Source: Terriglobales bacterium
GTDB taxonomy: Bacteria; Acidobacteriota; Terriglobia; Terriglobales; Acidobacteriaceae
Length of the DNA stretch: 64,000 nucleotides
Reading direction: 5' to 3'
NCBI GenBank assembly: GCA_025980765.1
Contig: JAICXB010000001.1
Location: forward strand, 62,001-126,000
Shown: positions 43,859 to 53,600 of the stretch, one piece after another
Position numbering within the stretch: the stretch's first letter is position 1
How the letters are laid out: each line of letters begins with the position of its first letter
Notes under the pieces: generated by a model
What the model was told of the DNA's origin: nothing
The model's database searches: none
Seen by the model: the letters and a program-made list of their open reading frames with translations, nothing else
Program-made: the position numbers and the translations under genes

Positions 43859-44662
43859 TCACATTCGAAGATCGACCCGAACCCGCTCGGCGATGTCAGG
43901 CATGTCGCTCACCGCAACCATTCGAATCCCGCTGCCTTCGAGGGTCTCCGCCGCGAACTGAAGAACCCCGTCTTCGCGATCGATTCCGTTTTCTACAATG
44001 GCCATAAGTTCCGTTTTGGCTTTTCGCGCGCGCAGGATTCCCTGCGCCAACAAGGGATAAGTGAACGCCAGAACCTTTGCAACATCCGGCTCGCTGGAGA
44101 GAGCCACCGCCTGGAAGAGATGCACCACTCCATTGGGCTGATAGCCGCAGTCGATTTTCAACGGATCGCCCGGCCGGGTATAGAGCGACGCGGCGATGTT
44201 CTGGTCAAGAGCTTTCCAGACCCCTGCCTGCTCGAAAGCAGACCGCATCTCCGACAGGATCTCCTGTCGCGCAGACAGACGCGCTTTGCGGCTTGGGCGT
44301 TTGCGGTCCAGATAGTATCGCGCCAGTGTCTCCAGTTCTTTTTCGGGAGATTCGGTCAGTAGCGGCTTTGGAGTAGTGATCTGCAGCGTATTGGAAAGCG
44401 TGTCTTCGAGCTTTCCGACGATCTCGCGGGCGGCGGCGCCGTTGGCCAGTCGCCGCTTGAAATCGCTTTCCAGCGATTGCAGCACCTCGAGGTCAGCCTG
44501 CGAATCCAGACAGCGCACGCGCGCCCAGTCACGCGTGAAGCGCAGGCCGGCGTACCCAGCGTTTGCGCCCAGCAACAAAATCCCGATGTTTACAAATTCA
44601 TCTTTGACGCTGTCTGGCACATATCTCAGCACAAAGAACTCGTATTGCGTTGCCGCTTCCAT
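43859..44662 (-). CDS. DUF3037 domain protein
   Basis: A 267-residue cytoplasmic protein. The N-terminal part (residues 6-120: YEFFVLRYVPDSVKDEFVNI, GILLLGANAGYAGLRFT) is typical of DUF3037, a family that in many bacteria is paired with a HipA-like or other partner gene. No such partner is adjacent here. The function is unknown. Confidence 0.8.
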   Translation of the reverse strand: MEAATQYEFFVLRYVPDSVKDEFVNIGILLLGANAGYAGLRFTRDWARVRCLDSQADLEVLQSLESDFKRRLANGAAAREIVGKLEDTLSNTLQITTPKPLLTESPEKELETLARYYLDRKRPSRKARLSARQEILSEMRSAFEQAGVWKALDQNIAASLYTRPGDPLKIDCGYQPNGVVHLFQAVALSSEPDVAKVLAFTYPLLAQGILRARKAKTELMAIVENGIDREDGVLQFAAETLEGSGIRMVAVSDMPDIAERVRVDLRM

Positions 44663-44728
44663 GCGTCCATTTTAGGGCATGTTTCAAAAATGAAGATGCC
44701 TTGATCAAAGGTGCTGCGTTTTCAGCCT

Positions 44729-45184
44729 GTCATGCTGTGCGAGGGCGAATGCCCGAATCGAAGGACCCCAAGGAGGTTATTGTCTGTGCGCCCTTCAGGA
44801 TTTTTGGCGCGTAGTCAGCAATAGCGGTGTAATTTCTTTCCGAAACTTAGATCGGATTCATAGTAGGTGTATCCAGTTTTGGAAGGTGGGAGCCCTCGCA
44901 TTTATGCGAGGGAAGCTGCGCTTCAGCGCAGCGGGAAGGGGCGTTTCTAAGATTTTGCGCTTTAGCGCTGGCATAGGAGTGGCAGTGGCCGGCGCTAAAG
45001 CGCACGTCTTTTTCACGCTATTTCCCGGCGATGCTAAAGCATCGCTTCCCCCCGCATAAATGCGGGGGCTCCCACCTTGAACAAACTGGGTACAGCAATT
45101 GTGAAACCGGCTTGGATCGGTACTCCTGGCAGAATAGATGACAGCGGTCCTTCGACTCGGGCGTTCGCCCTCCCTCAGGATGAC
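44729..45184. repeat. Nested palindromic element (REP-like arms around a 220-bp hairpin array)
   Basis: This fills most of the 595-bp gap between DUF3037 and the first secreted paralogue. Outer arms of the GTCATCCTGA family (44729-44780 and 45146-45184) enclose a second element, 44871-45091. That element has about 24-bp terminal arms (CCAGTTTTGGAAGGTGGGAG and its near complement). Inside lie at least six small palindromes: CCCTCGCATTTATGCGAGGG, GCTGCGCTTCAGCGCAGC, GCGCTTTAGCGC, GGCGCTAAAGCGC, CGATGCTAAAGCATCG and CCCCGCATAAATGCGGGG. The structure suggests one mobile palindrome inserted into another. Confidence 0.85.
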
Positions 45185-45189
45185 AGAGT

Positions 45190-45237
45190 ATGAAAAAGAA
45201 ACAAATAACGGCAGAGATGAAGATTCATCTCTGCCGT
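45190..45237 (-). terminator. Intrinsic terminator of the first secreted paralogue
   Basis: A hairpin with ACGGCAGAGATGAA/TTCATCTCTGCCGT arms (45208-45237), followed on the minus strand by a T-rich tract, 20 bp after the stop. Its stem sequence is shared with the terminator of the second paralogue. Confidence 0.7.
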
Positions 45238-45257
45238 CAAACTCATTACACAGCAAC

Positions 45258-46238
45258 TCAGTAATATCGAAGGCTCATCTTGTCCACCCAGACCGAGTAA
45301 TCAGTCTGGTGGGAATTGCCGTCCATCTGGAAATCAATGCTGACGGCGTTGGTGTTGGCGCTGTATTTCGAATTGACGTATTTGTTCGTGTAGTGCTTCA
45401 CTCCGTTGTACGTGAACGAAACAAAGTGAAGCTGGTCGCTGGTTGTGCGCTCGACCTCGATGATCACATGGTTCCATTTATAGGCGGTGAATTTCGGACA
45501 AGCCACACCGGTGGAAACCCAATGCCCGGTAATCTGGTTCCAGGTGTCCCAGGTTTTATTATCGAGCGAATTGCACTCATTCCCGAAGACATAGTAGCGA
45601 TGATTGTAGGCCACGTTGATGTCGAACTCTAAGGCCTCCGCAGCGCTGGGATTCGTGAGATAGAAATATAAATCGAAGATGAAGTGTCTCGCGGTGCCCA
45701 CGGAACCGAGACCCTTGAACCAGAGTGCGTTCGAATATGGGGTGCTGCCACCGATCCAGAACTTGGTCGATTTACCGTCCATCGAAGGCGAACTCTGGCC
45801 CCGAGTCATGGAGTACTGGGCCACGTGATTGCCGGCGCAAAGTGTGCAAGATCCCCAGCCCGACATCTGGTCGATGCTGTTGAACACGTTGCCCCCTGTC
45901 GGTATCGGACCCGGGGAGCTGCCTACGTTGAATGAAAGTGTATGCGTATAGACCGTTCCGGAAGCGTTCCAGGACTTGATCACGGCAGTGTGCCCGCCGG
46001 TACTAAGGCTCAAGTATTTGTCGAGATGATTGGAATACACCGTATACATCGCTTTGTTGTCCACATAGATCATCATGGACGTGATCTTCGCACTGGTGCT
46101 GGAAGTGGCAGAGGCGACAAAATGTACGGGAGAGGAAGTCGTCGCGCCCGAGGTTGGGGAGGTAACAGTAACGCCAGCAAATGCGGAAGCGCCTGCCAGG
46201 ATTGGGAGAAGTGCAGTTCGTATGAGTTTAGATAACAT
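45258..46238 (-). CDS. Secreted Ig-like / lectin-like protein, paralogue 1
   Basis: A 326-residue exported protein with a signal peptide (LLPILAGASAFA) and an Ig-like beta-sandwich (about 22-105, VTVTSPTSGATTSSPVHFVA). A C-terminal domain (about 120-326) rich in aromatic residues may be concanavalin/LamG-like. It is a close paralogue of the gene at 46756, with matching NHLDKYLSLSTGGHTAVIKS and KWNHVIIEVERTTSDQLHFV segments. A cysteine pair (WGSCTLCAG) is present in both. No catalytic residues are recognised; binding to surfaces or polysaccharide is a guess. AGGAGAG precedes the ATG. Confidence 0.75.
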   Translation of the reverse strand: MLSKLIRTALLPILAGASAFAGVTVTSPTSGATTSSPVHFVASATSSTSAKITSMMIYVDNKAMYTVYSNHLDKYLSLSTGGHTAVIKSWNASGTVYTHTLSFNVGSSPGPIPTGGNVFNSIDQMSGWGSCTLCAGNHVAQYSMTRGQSSPSMDGKSTKFWIGGSTPYSNALWFKGLGSVGTARHFIFDLYFYLTNPSAAEALEFDINVAYNHRYYVFGNECNSLDNKTWDTWNQITGHWVSTGVACPKFTAYKWNHVIIEVERTTSDQLHFVSFTYNGVKHYTNKYVNSKYSANTNAVSIDFQMDGNSHQTDYSVWVDKMSLRYY

Positions 46239-46368
46239 CTACTCTCCTTCTGCGATTGAAATGGATCGGCGCCCTGGGGCTGCGCCAATCAGCAGACACA
46301 ACGGTAGAGAAGCATCTATTCTGGATGGATTAAGGGAAGCCCTTAATGGTGCGGGAAATACTTACGTA
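46239..46368 (-). promoter_or_regulatory. Conserved leader/promoter block of paralogue 1
   Basis: About 130 bp upstream of the gene matches the region upstream of paralogue 2. Shared elements are the palindrome TTAAGGGAAGCCCTTAA (46328-46344), CTCTACCGTT on the coding strand, TCTGCTGATTGG and a TACGTAAGTATTTC box. Conservation in an otherwise variable intergenic region implies regulatory function, or a recent duplication. Confidence 0.6.
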
Positions 46369-46503
46369 TGAATTTATTTCACGCGAGCATGAACAAACTT
46401 CGCACTTACAATGGTGCGTCGTTGCTTCCCATTTCGGATTTGTTCAGGAGTGACAAAGCTTCACGCTGCTGCGAATCTCAATGAGCCGCTGAGCTTACCC
46501 AGT

Positions 46504-46670
46504 TGTCATTCTGAGTCCGCCTAAGGCGGACGAAGAACCTCCTGCGCTATTTCGGACTTAACCGCTGCGTCGCGGCTCTTCCAAACTGTGCTCGAAGAGC
46601 CGCGACGCTGTGTTTGAGAACGACGCATAGCAGGAGGTCCTTCGGCCGCTACGCGGCGCTCACGATGACA
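46504..46670. repeat. REP-like element with inner 15-bp stem
   Basis: Outer arms GTCATTCTGAG and its diverged complement CTCACGATGAC flank a middle palindrome with perfect 15-bp arms (GCGTCGCGGCTCTTC / GAAGAGCCGCGACGC, 46567-46608). GGCGGACGAAGAACCTCC and AGGAGGTCCTTCGGCCGC are the recurrent family segments. It lies in the 517-bp gap between the two paralogues; nothing else is seen there apart from the leader and terminator. Confidence 0.8.
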
Positions 46671-46689
46671 GTTTTAGGAGACTATGCTC

Positions 46690-46731
46690 TGCCCAAAATA
46701 AAAAACCGGCAGAGATTTTGATCTCTGCCGG
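46690..46731 (-). terminator. Intrinsic terminator of the second paralogue
   Basis: A 10-bp stem CCGGCAGAGAT/ATCTCTGCCGG (46706-46731) followed on the minus strand by TTTTTTATTTT, 25 bp after the stop. Confidence 0.85.
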
Positions 46732-46755
46732 GAAGTCTGAGTATGGGGGAGGAAA

Positions 46756-47748
46756 TCAGTAATACGTGAGACTCATCTTGTCGACCCAGGTCGAATATGG
46801 AGTCGGCTTCGAGTTGCTGTCCATTTGATAGTCGATACCGACGCCATTGCTGTAGCTCGTAGCCACGGAATTGAAGTATTTGTTCGTATAGTGCTTCACT
46901 CCGTTATAGGTAAACGAAACGAAGTGCAGTTGATTGCTGGTCGTGCGCTCCAGCTCGATGGTCACATGGTTCCACTTGTACGCCGTGAAGATCGGACAAG
47001 CGACTCCGGTGGAAACCCAATGATCGTCGTTCTTGTCATAGACGTCCCAGGTGTGTGTCGAGAGCGGATTGCACTGGTTGCCGAAGACGTAGTAGCGGCC
47101 GTTGTAGGCGACGTTCACGTCGAATTCCAAGGCTTCGGAAACTGCGGGGTTGGTGATGTAGAAGTACAAGTCGAAGACAAAGTGCCGGGCTGTACCCGGA
47201 TTTCCCAGGTGCTTGTACCACAGCGCATCGGCGTAGGGCAGAGTGCCGCCAATGGAAAACTTCATCGAGTTGCCATCCATGGAGGGTGAGCTCTGGTTCT
47301 GCGCCATGGACATAGTCGCGACCGGCCCATTGCCGCCTTTTCCCGCGCATGCCGAGCACGAGCCCCAGCCGGTCATCTGATCGATGTTGCTGAAGACATT
47401 TCCGGTGGGTGGCAATGGCGAAGGCGATCCGCCCACATTGAACGAAACTGTGGCCGTGTAGAGCGTGCCGGAACTATTCCAGGATTTGATCACCGCGGTG
47501 TGCGCGCCGGTGCTGAGACTCAAACTTGTGTCCAGGTGATTGGAATAGATGGTGTAAAGCGCCTTATTGTCGACATAGATCATCATCGAAGAAATAGCGG
47601 CGCTGGTGCTGGAAGTCGCGGAGGCAACGAAATGCGCAGGCGAGGAAACTGTCGCGCCCGAGGTCGGCGATGTGACCGTTACGCCGGCAAATGCCGATGC
47701 GCTTGCGAGGAGGGGGAGAAGTACGGCTCGTGCGAGTCTGCTTAACAT
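46756..47748 (-). CDS. Secreted Ig-like / lectin-like protein, paralogue 2
   Basis: A 330-residue paralogue of the 45258 product in the same order: signal peptide, Ig-like domain, WGSCSACAG cysteine pair and an aromatic-rich C-terminal domain ending WVDKMSLTYY (WVDKMSLRYY in the other). It lies about 520 bp upstream of paralogue 1 on the same strand. Each gene has its own leader and terminator, so they are independent units from a tandem duplication. The function is unknown. Confidence 0.75.
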   Translation of the reverse strand: MLSRLARAVLLPLLASASAFAGVTVTSPTSGATVSSPAHFVASATSSTSAAISSMMIYVDNKALYTIYSNHLDTSLSLSTGAHTAVIKSWNSSGTLYTATVSFNVGGSPSPLPPTGNVFSNIDQMTGWGSCSACAGKGGNGPVATMSMAQNQSSPSMDGNSMKFSIGGTLPYADALWYKHLGNPGTARHFVFDLYFYITNPAVSEALEFDVNVAYNGRYYVFGNQCNPLSTHTWDVYDKNDDHWVSTGVACPIFTAYKWNHVTIELERTTSNQLHFVSFTYNGVKHYTNKYFNSVATSYSNGVGIDYQMDSNSKPTPYSTWVDKMSLTYY

Positions 47749-47885
47749 CTACTCTCCTTCAACTGTTGAATTGATCAGCGCCCTGGGGGGTATCCGCACC
47801 AATCAGCAGAGGTAACGGTAGAGATGCATCTACTCTGGATGGATTAAGGGAAGCCCTTAGTCTCGCAAGAAATACTTACGTAGAA
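47749..47885 (-). promoter_or_regulatory. Conserved leader/promoter block of paralogue 2
   Basis: It matches the block at 46239-46368, with the palindrome TTAAGGGAAGCCCTTA at 47844-47859 and the ACTTACGTA box at 47875-47883. Confidence 0.6.
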
Positions 47886-47911
47886 ATCTGGTAGCAACGG
47901 GATGAAGGAGG

Positions 47912-47946
47912 CAAAAAAGCGGCGCACAAGAAATATGCGCCGCTTT
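47912..47946 (-). terminator. Intrinsic terminator of the substrate-binding protein gene
   Basis: Perfect 10-bp arms AAAGCGGCGC/GCGCCGCTTT (47916-47946) run into a T tract on the minus strand, 24 bp after the stop at 47971. Confidence 0.85.
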
Positions 47947-47970
47947 GCTGGTCCGAAATTTGCAGAAAAA

Positions 47971-49170
47971 CTATTGGCCGCCCTTTACGATCGACCAATC
48001 GTTGAAGATCACCGGCTTGCCGCCGCGGACTACCGTCGCATAAACGTTGTGAAAACCTTTGTGGCTGGTTGCGCTGTAATTCAATTTCAGCTTATCTCCC
48101 AGCCCCACATCCATGTTGTGGATCGATTCGATTCCTTCGATGAGCTTCGGGCGCGTGGGCGATTTGCCCGCTCGTTTAAGGCCTTCGGTGAGGACCATTG
48201 CATCCACAAAACCCTCGAGTCCCACAAAGCTCGGCTGCACATTGGAGAAATATTTCTGCATCGAGCGGCGATACAGCGCGACCGTCGGCAGGTCGGTCAT
48301 GTAATACGGCGGAACTACCTGGGTGATGATGGTGCCTTCTGCGTCAGGTCCGGCTTCTTTGATGAACTCGTCGGTGCCAACGAAAGAAACTGTCAGAAAC
48401 AGCGGTTTCCATCCTTGCCGGTGAGCGCGTTTGACGATCTCCGCGACCGGGGCATACGGGCCGACCAGCACCACCGCCTCCGGCGAAGCTGTCTTCACCT
48501 TCGCGATCGCGTCATCGACGCTAAGCGTCTGTCTGGGATAGCTGCCGAGAGCGACCGGTTGAGAATTGTGCCCCTTCAATGCCAGCTTCACTCCATCCAG
48601 AACCGCGGCGCCAAATGCGTCTTCGGGATAGATGACGCCGATTTTCTTCATGCCGAGAACGTTCCAGAGATTGTCCACCTGCTCGCGGGTTTCGTCGTAA
48701 TAGGAAGCGCGAACAGTGACCACCCAGTGGCGCACTGGGGTATACAGTGCCTGCGCACCGGTGAAGAGCCCCACCATCGGCACTTTGTTCTCTTCCACCA
48801 GCGGCGTGTACTTGAGTGCCGTCGGGGTGCCGACCATGAAGCCCAGCGCGAACGCGTTCTCCTTCATTTGGCGATTGAAACAGCCTTGCGCCTTGTCGGG
48901 ATCATAGCCATCGTCATAGGGCACGAGCTTGAGCTTGCGTCCATTCACTCCACCCTCGTCATTGATCATGCTGAAATAAGCCGAGGCGCCGGTTACGGTG
49001 TCGGTCCCCAGCTTGCGCGCGGGCCCATCGAGCGCCGAGCACGAGCCGATGGTGATGTCGGTTGCGGTTACACCGGGCACGGTTTGTGAAAAGGCAGGCA
49101 GCGTCGGAAAAGTGAGAAGGCCCACCACGGCCAGGCAAAGAGACAAGCGTTTGAACTTCTGAAAATACAT
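47971..49170 (-). CDS. Periplasmic ligand-binding protein (LivJ / branched-chain amino acid type)
   Basis: A 399-residue ABC-type substrate-binding protein of the Leu/Ile/Val family: signal peptide (LCLAVVGLLTFPTLPAFSQ), then ITIGSCSALDGPARKLGTDT, INDEGGVNGRKLKLVPYDDG and IGVIYPEDAFGAAVLDGVKL, the usual type I periplasmic fold. No permease or ATPase gene is adjacent, so it is an orphan component that may serve a distant transporter or a sensor. ATG 49170 begins the signal peptide; GGAGG is 11 bases upstream. It has its own terminator. Confidence 0.88.
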   Translation of the reverse strand: MYFQKFKRLSLCLAVVGLLTFPTLPAFSQTVPGVTATDITIGSCSALDGPARKLGTDTVTGASAYFSMINDEGGVNGRKLKLVPYDDGYDPDKAQGCFNRQMKENAFALGFMVGTPTALKYTPLVEENKVPMVGLFTGAQALYTPVRHWVVTVRASYYDETREQVDNLWNVLGMKKIGVIYPEDAFGAAVLDGVKLALKGHNSQPVALGSYPRQTLSVDDAIAKVKTASPEAVVLVGPYAPVAEIVKRAHRQGWKPLFLTVSFVGTDEFIKEAGPDAEGTIITQVVPPYYMTDLPTVALYRRSMQKYFSNVQPSFVGLEGFVDAMVLTEGLKRAGKSPTRPKLIEGIESIHNMDVGLGDKLKLNYSATSHKGFHNVYATVVRGGKPVIFNDWSIVKGGQ

Positions 49171-49275
49171 TTTGAGATTTTCCTCCAAGCGATTCCCGGT
49201 GGGGGTGGGATGAGACGGGAAATTGCTTCCATCTTGCCTTGTTCTCATTCGTTGGGAAGTGCATCTCTAGCGACC

Positions 49276-50688
49276 ATGGCGAGTATGGTTCCGGTTACCA
49301 TGGTCACTATGATCGCGGTAATCTCCGACCTGCATCTCGAGGAAGAGGCTTCTGACGTGGTCCGCGGCGATGGCGGCAAAGAAGTTGTCTTTCGCCGCAA
49401 TCTGGATGCGAAGGCATATCGCAGCTTCGTCTCCCACATGGCCGACGAGGCGCAGCGACGCAAGGCGCGCCAGTTCGAGCTCGTAATTGCAGGTGATTTG
49501 TTTGATTTCAGCCGCACCACGCTGTGGTTCGACGACGATCTGCGTCCCTATGTCGCACTGAGAGAGGTCTCGCCGGAGCTGGAAGCGAAAACACTCAAAA
49601 TCCTCGAGGCAATCGCGCGCGAACCAGCGGTAAAGGAAACGCTGGAAATTTTTCGCGCGCTCTCCGCCGGCAAGTACAACGTCTACGATGAGCAATCCCA
49701 AAAGTGGACGGAGAATGACTTTCCCTGCAAAGTGAAGCTCACCTGCCTCGCCGGAAACCACGATCGCTTGATCAATGCTTCATCACCGGTTCGCGAGCGC
49801 GTTCGCGAACTGTTAGGCATGGAAGGGAGCGGTGCCTTTCCGCACTACGCGCTCTTCGATGATCCCGCGGCACTGGTGCGCCACGGACACGAATATGATC
49901 CCAACAACTTCGCCGTCGACCTGTCAGGAGAAAAATCAATCCCGCTGGATGTGGATCAAGCCGGATACGCGGAAGCGAACTTCGGCGATTTCATCACCAT
50001 CGACATCGCGGTGCGGCTTCCTCATCTGTTTCGCCGGAAGTATGGTGATCAACAAATCGTCGCGGATGACGTGCTGCGCGCCCTGTATCTGCGCCTGCTG
50101 CAGTTTGATGATGTGCGCCCGCAATCGGCCTTGCTGGATTACATGCTCGACGATTCCCACGGCAAGTTTTCCACTGAGCAAGGCTGGGAAAGACTAGTAC
50201 CGGTGTTGCAAGACTTGCTGGCCGAGATCCACGACAACAAGTTCTTCCACGAGTGGTTGCGAAAGCGCGCAAAACCCTGGGCGCCAGTGGAGTTGGAGGT
50301 GGCGCGTGGTCTGCTCGAGCTCGGCGGCTGGAAGAACCGTCCGGCGCGCGAGGCAGCGCGCAAGATCACGCGCTTCATGATGGGTGGCGAGCCGGAAGGG
50401 CCCCAGCTATTCGCCATGCGCGAAGAGCTGATCGCAAACAATAAGGTGCGCCTCGTCCTCGCCGGACACACCCACGCTCCCGAGGTCTGCCTGGTCAAGA
50501 GCGATGAACACGGCGACTCGTTCTACATCAATACCGGCACATGGCGCGACGTAATCCCCTCCACTCCAGACGGACGCACCTTCGGCCGTATCCGCGCGCT
50601 CACCTACGTCGTCCTCTACGCCAAGACCGAACAGACAGGAACCAATTCGTTCGATTACTGGACAGGCCTGACCAAGGACTGGGAATAG
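49276..50688 (+). CDS. Metallophosphoesterase family protein
   Basis: A calcineurin-like phosphoesterase of about 470 residues with the expected metal-binding motifs: ISDLHLEEEA, IAGDLFDFSR, CLAGNHDRL, VRHGHEYDP and LAGHTHAPE. The long middle insert (about 180-330, helical) is unusual for small members and may add a cap domain. Several in-frame ATGs (49276, 49285, 49300, 49309) lack a clear ribosome site. The domain begins at MIAVISDLH (49309), so the start is uncertain. It ends 2 bp from the convergent TonB receptor. Confidence 0.85.
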   Translation: MASMVPVTMVTMIAVISDLHLEEEASDVVRGDGGKEVVFRRNLDAKAYRSFVSHMADEAQRRKARQFELVIAGDLFDFSRTTLWFDDDLRPYVALREVSPELEAKTLKILEAIAREPAVKETLEIFRALSAGKYNVYDEQSQKWTENDFPCKVKLTCLAGNHDRLINASSPVRERVRELLGMEGSGAFPHYALFDDPAALVRHGHEYDPNNFAVDLSGEKSIPLDVDQAGYAEANFGDFITIDIAVRLPHLFRRKYGDQQIVADDVLRALYLRLLQFDDVRPQSALLDYMLDDSHGKFSTEQGWERLVPVLQDLLAEIHDNKFFHEWLRKRAKPWAPVELEVARGLLELGGWKNRPAREAARKITRFMMGGEPEGPQLFAMREELIANNKVRLVLAGHTHAPEVCLVKSDEHGDSFYINTGTWRDVIPSTPDGRTFGRIRALTYVVLYAKTEQTGTNSFDYWTGLTKDWE

Positions 50689-50690
50689 TT

Positions 50691-53600
50691 TTAGAAGAAT
50701 GCCCGCAGCGAGAGCTGCAATGATCGGGGGCCACCGGCGGTGTAAAGAGCGATCGGGCCTCCGGAACCGGCCAGAAGGGTCGTTGCAGCTCCGAACTTCG
50801 GGTTGAGCTCGAGTGGCGGGCCGAAGGATCCCAAGTCGCTGTCAATCGCGCCGAAGTTCGGATGGTTGAAGACGTTGAATGCCTCAATCCGAAATTGCAG
50901 CTTTGCCTTTTCCGTAATGCCGAACTGACGCCATAGCGCGAGATCAAGCTGGCTCAGAGGAAAGCCTCTCAGGGCGTTGCGGCTGAGCGTTCCCTGCCTC
51001 ATATCGGTGGAAACGGTAAAAGCTGCGGGATTGAATCGCCGGCCACCTGCAACCGTCGGATCAGCAATGTAAAGCGGCACGCCAAGCACACGATCAGGCC
51101 TGACCTGCCCGGTACCAACATCAAGGCTGGGATCCGGGTTCAAATCTTCTCTGTCCAGGAATACGTTTACAGGCAGAGCTGTTCTCGCCACGAAGATATT
51201 TGCGATTGACCAGTTGCCCAGCATCGCACGCAGCGCACGGTTCGACACTGGCGCAGGAATTGCGTAAGTCAGAGCTGCGCTCAAGGAGTGGCGAATGTCG
51301 AAATCCGATGGTCCATGGTCGTTTCGCGGATCTGTCAGATTGTTGAAGCCTTCGTCGTCGGAGGTGTCATCCGTCGAATGCGACCAGGTGTAGGAGGCCA
51401 ATGCCGCCAGCCCTCGTGCCATTCGCCGCTGGAACTGAAGCTGCAGCGCATGGTAATCGGACGATGAGGCATTGTTGGTGATGATAATTTCGCTGCCCAT
51501 AAACAGAGGGTTGGGATCGAACAGCACCGTCTCACGCAGCAACTTTCGCCCAGCTTCTCCAACGTAAGAAGCGGACAACATCTGATTTGTACCGAACTTC
51601 TGCTCCAGCGTCAGATTCCACTGATAGCTGCGCGGCAGCGTATGACCGGGCGCGAACACGTTGAATGTGCCCGAATACGGCGGGGTGAGACTTGGAGCGG
51701 GAGGTGGCGCGGCTTCATCGGAGGACAACGGGTATGGCACCGGCCCTATAAATTTCCCGTTCAGGTACGGAAAAGAAGCGGCTGCACTGCCGATGTTGCC
51801 AATCCCCAGATCATAGAAAGTTCCGAATCCGCCACGTACTACCAATTCGCGACCGGGATGCTGAACCAGTTCGTAGGCTGCGCCAAACCGCGGCGCGAAG
51901 TTCGTGTACCTGGTTTGATATACCGGCATGCCGGGGGGAGCCAAAGCAATCGCGTTGAAGTCGGGGAATCCGGTCAAGGTCAGGAGTGGTTGCTTGCCCT
52001 TCGCGTAAGGCGCGGGATTTATCTCCCAGCGCAGGCCGTAATTGAAAGTGAGCCTTTGACGGGCTCTCCAGATATCTTCTGCGTAGAGCGAGATATCGTC
52101 AAAACCCACATCGACCGAATCGAATGACTGAATGGTGGCGTCGGAGGCTACGCCGTTGAGCGCGCGCTTCACGCTCCCGAAATCAACGTTCTGCCTGTAG
52201 TCAAACGGCCCGTAATGCGGGTCTAAGTACCGGTAATCGACGCCGAATTTCAGGTCGTGTGGCCCGACACGTTTCGAAGAATTGCTTACAAGATTAATCT
52301 GTCGCTGAATATCGTCAGCCCCACGTCCGACACGGAGATGCTCCTGCCCCCCCATGGTTATAAAAACCAATGAAGATCGCGACGACGCGAAGGATGGCGG
52401 AAAGAGCAGAGAATCTGGAGGCGGAATGGCGCCGCCGAAGGTGGTTAAGTCAAAGGCGTTATTGCTTTCACTGCGCGCATAGTTCACTCGCAAATCCGTG
52501 GTGAACGAGGACGATAGCGACACGGTCGCGCCAAGGGTAAGAGAGCGGTAATTCGATTGAGAAGTCGTAAATCCCATTGATTGTGTGCTGCTACTTGATC
52601 GCGCCTCCGAGAAACGGGCGAAGAGGAACACCTTCGAGCTGATGATCTGATCCAGGCGAATGCTGCCATTGTCCGATGTCGACTGCGTGAAGCTGGGTGC
52701 AATGAAAGGCGCGACCATAGTCGCCGCATTGGCCGGTCCTGTCGGAAGAGGGAAGGCATTCATTAGCTGCTGGATTGCGCCGGGGGCGGCCTGGCGTGCT
52801 TCTAAAGATGGCACCTGGGTGTTGACTGTGAAGGGAAGGTGCAAACGCAAGCCCTCATAAGATGCAAAAAAGAAAGTCCGGTCATGCAGGATTGGGCCGC
52901 CGAAGGTGCCTCCGAAATCATTCTGCCGATGCGCTGCTCGGGGCTCGCCGACGCTGTTTGCGAACCAATCATTAGCGTCGAGGGCTTCGTTGCGAAAATA
53001 ATCATAGGCCGCGCCGTGGAAATTATTTGTGCCTGAGCGTGTGACGATCTCTAGTTGCCCGCCGCCTGCCCGTCCATAAGCCGCCGAGTAGGTAGAAGTC
53101 TGCAGCTTGAATTCCTGCATGCCGTCAATCGAAACTAGGTCATGTGTGGTACCCAGGACGGTGAGCGCGGGTCCCACTCCCCCAGCGGCAGAGCCTGGGA
53201 AAAACGCATCGGCATTGATGCCAACATTCGCGCTCACCCCGTCAATCGTGAAATAGTTCGACGTGCCGCGCTGTCCATTAACAAAGATGCCCGAGTGGTT
53301 GCTGGCGCCTCCATTCAGCGTGGTGGGGGTGACCACGCCAGGGGCAAGCGCAATAAGCGACTGAAACGTTCGGCCATTGAGTGGCAAATCGTGAACGAGC
53401 CTGCTGTCCACCTCTGTCCCGACGGCCGAGGATTCTGTTTCGATAGAAGAGCTGCTGCCGATCACGGTGATCTCCTGCTGGACACGCGCAGGAGCAAGTG
53501 TGAAATCAAGTCGCGCCTGCTGCCCGGGATCCAGCTTCACTCCGGATCGGCTAAGGATGCCAAAGCGCGTTGCCTCAACGCTGACGGTGTAAACACCGGG

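Noticed and set aside
47902-49089. 395-codon plus-strand frame opposite the substrate-binding protein
   Set aside because: Antisense shadow; it also begins within the terminator region.
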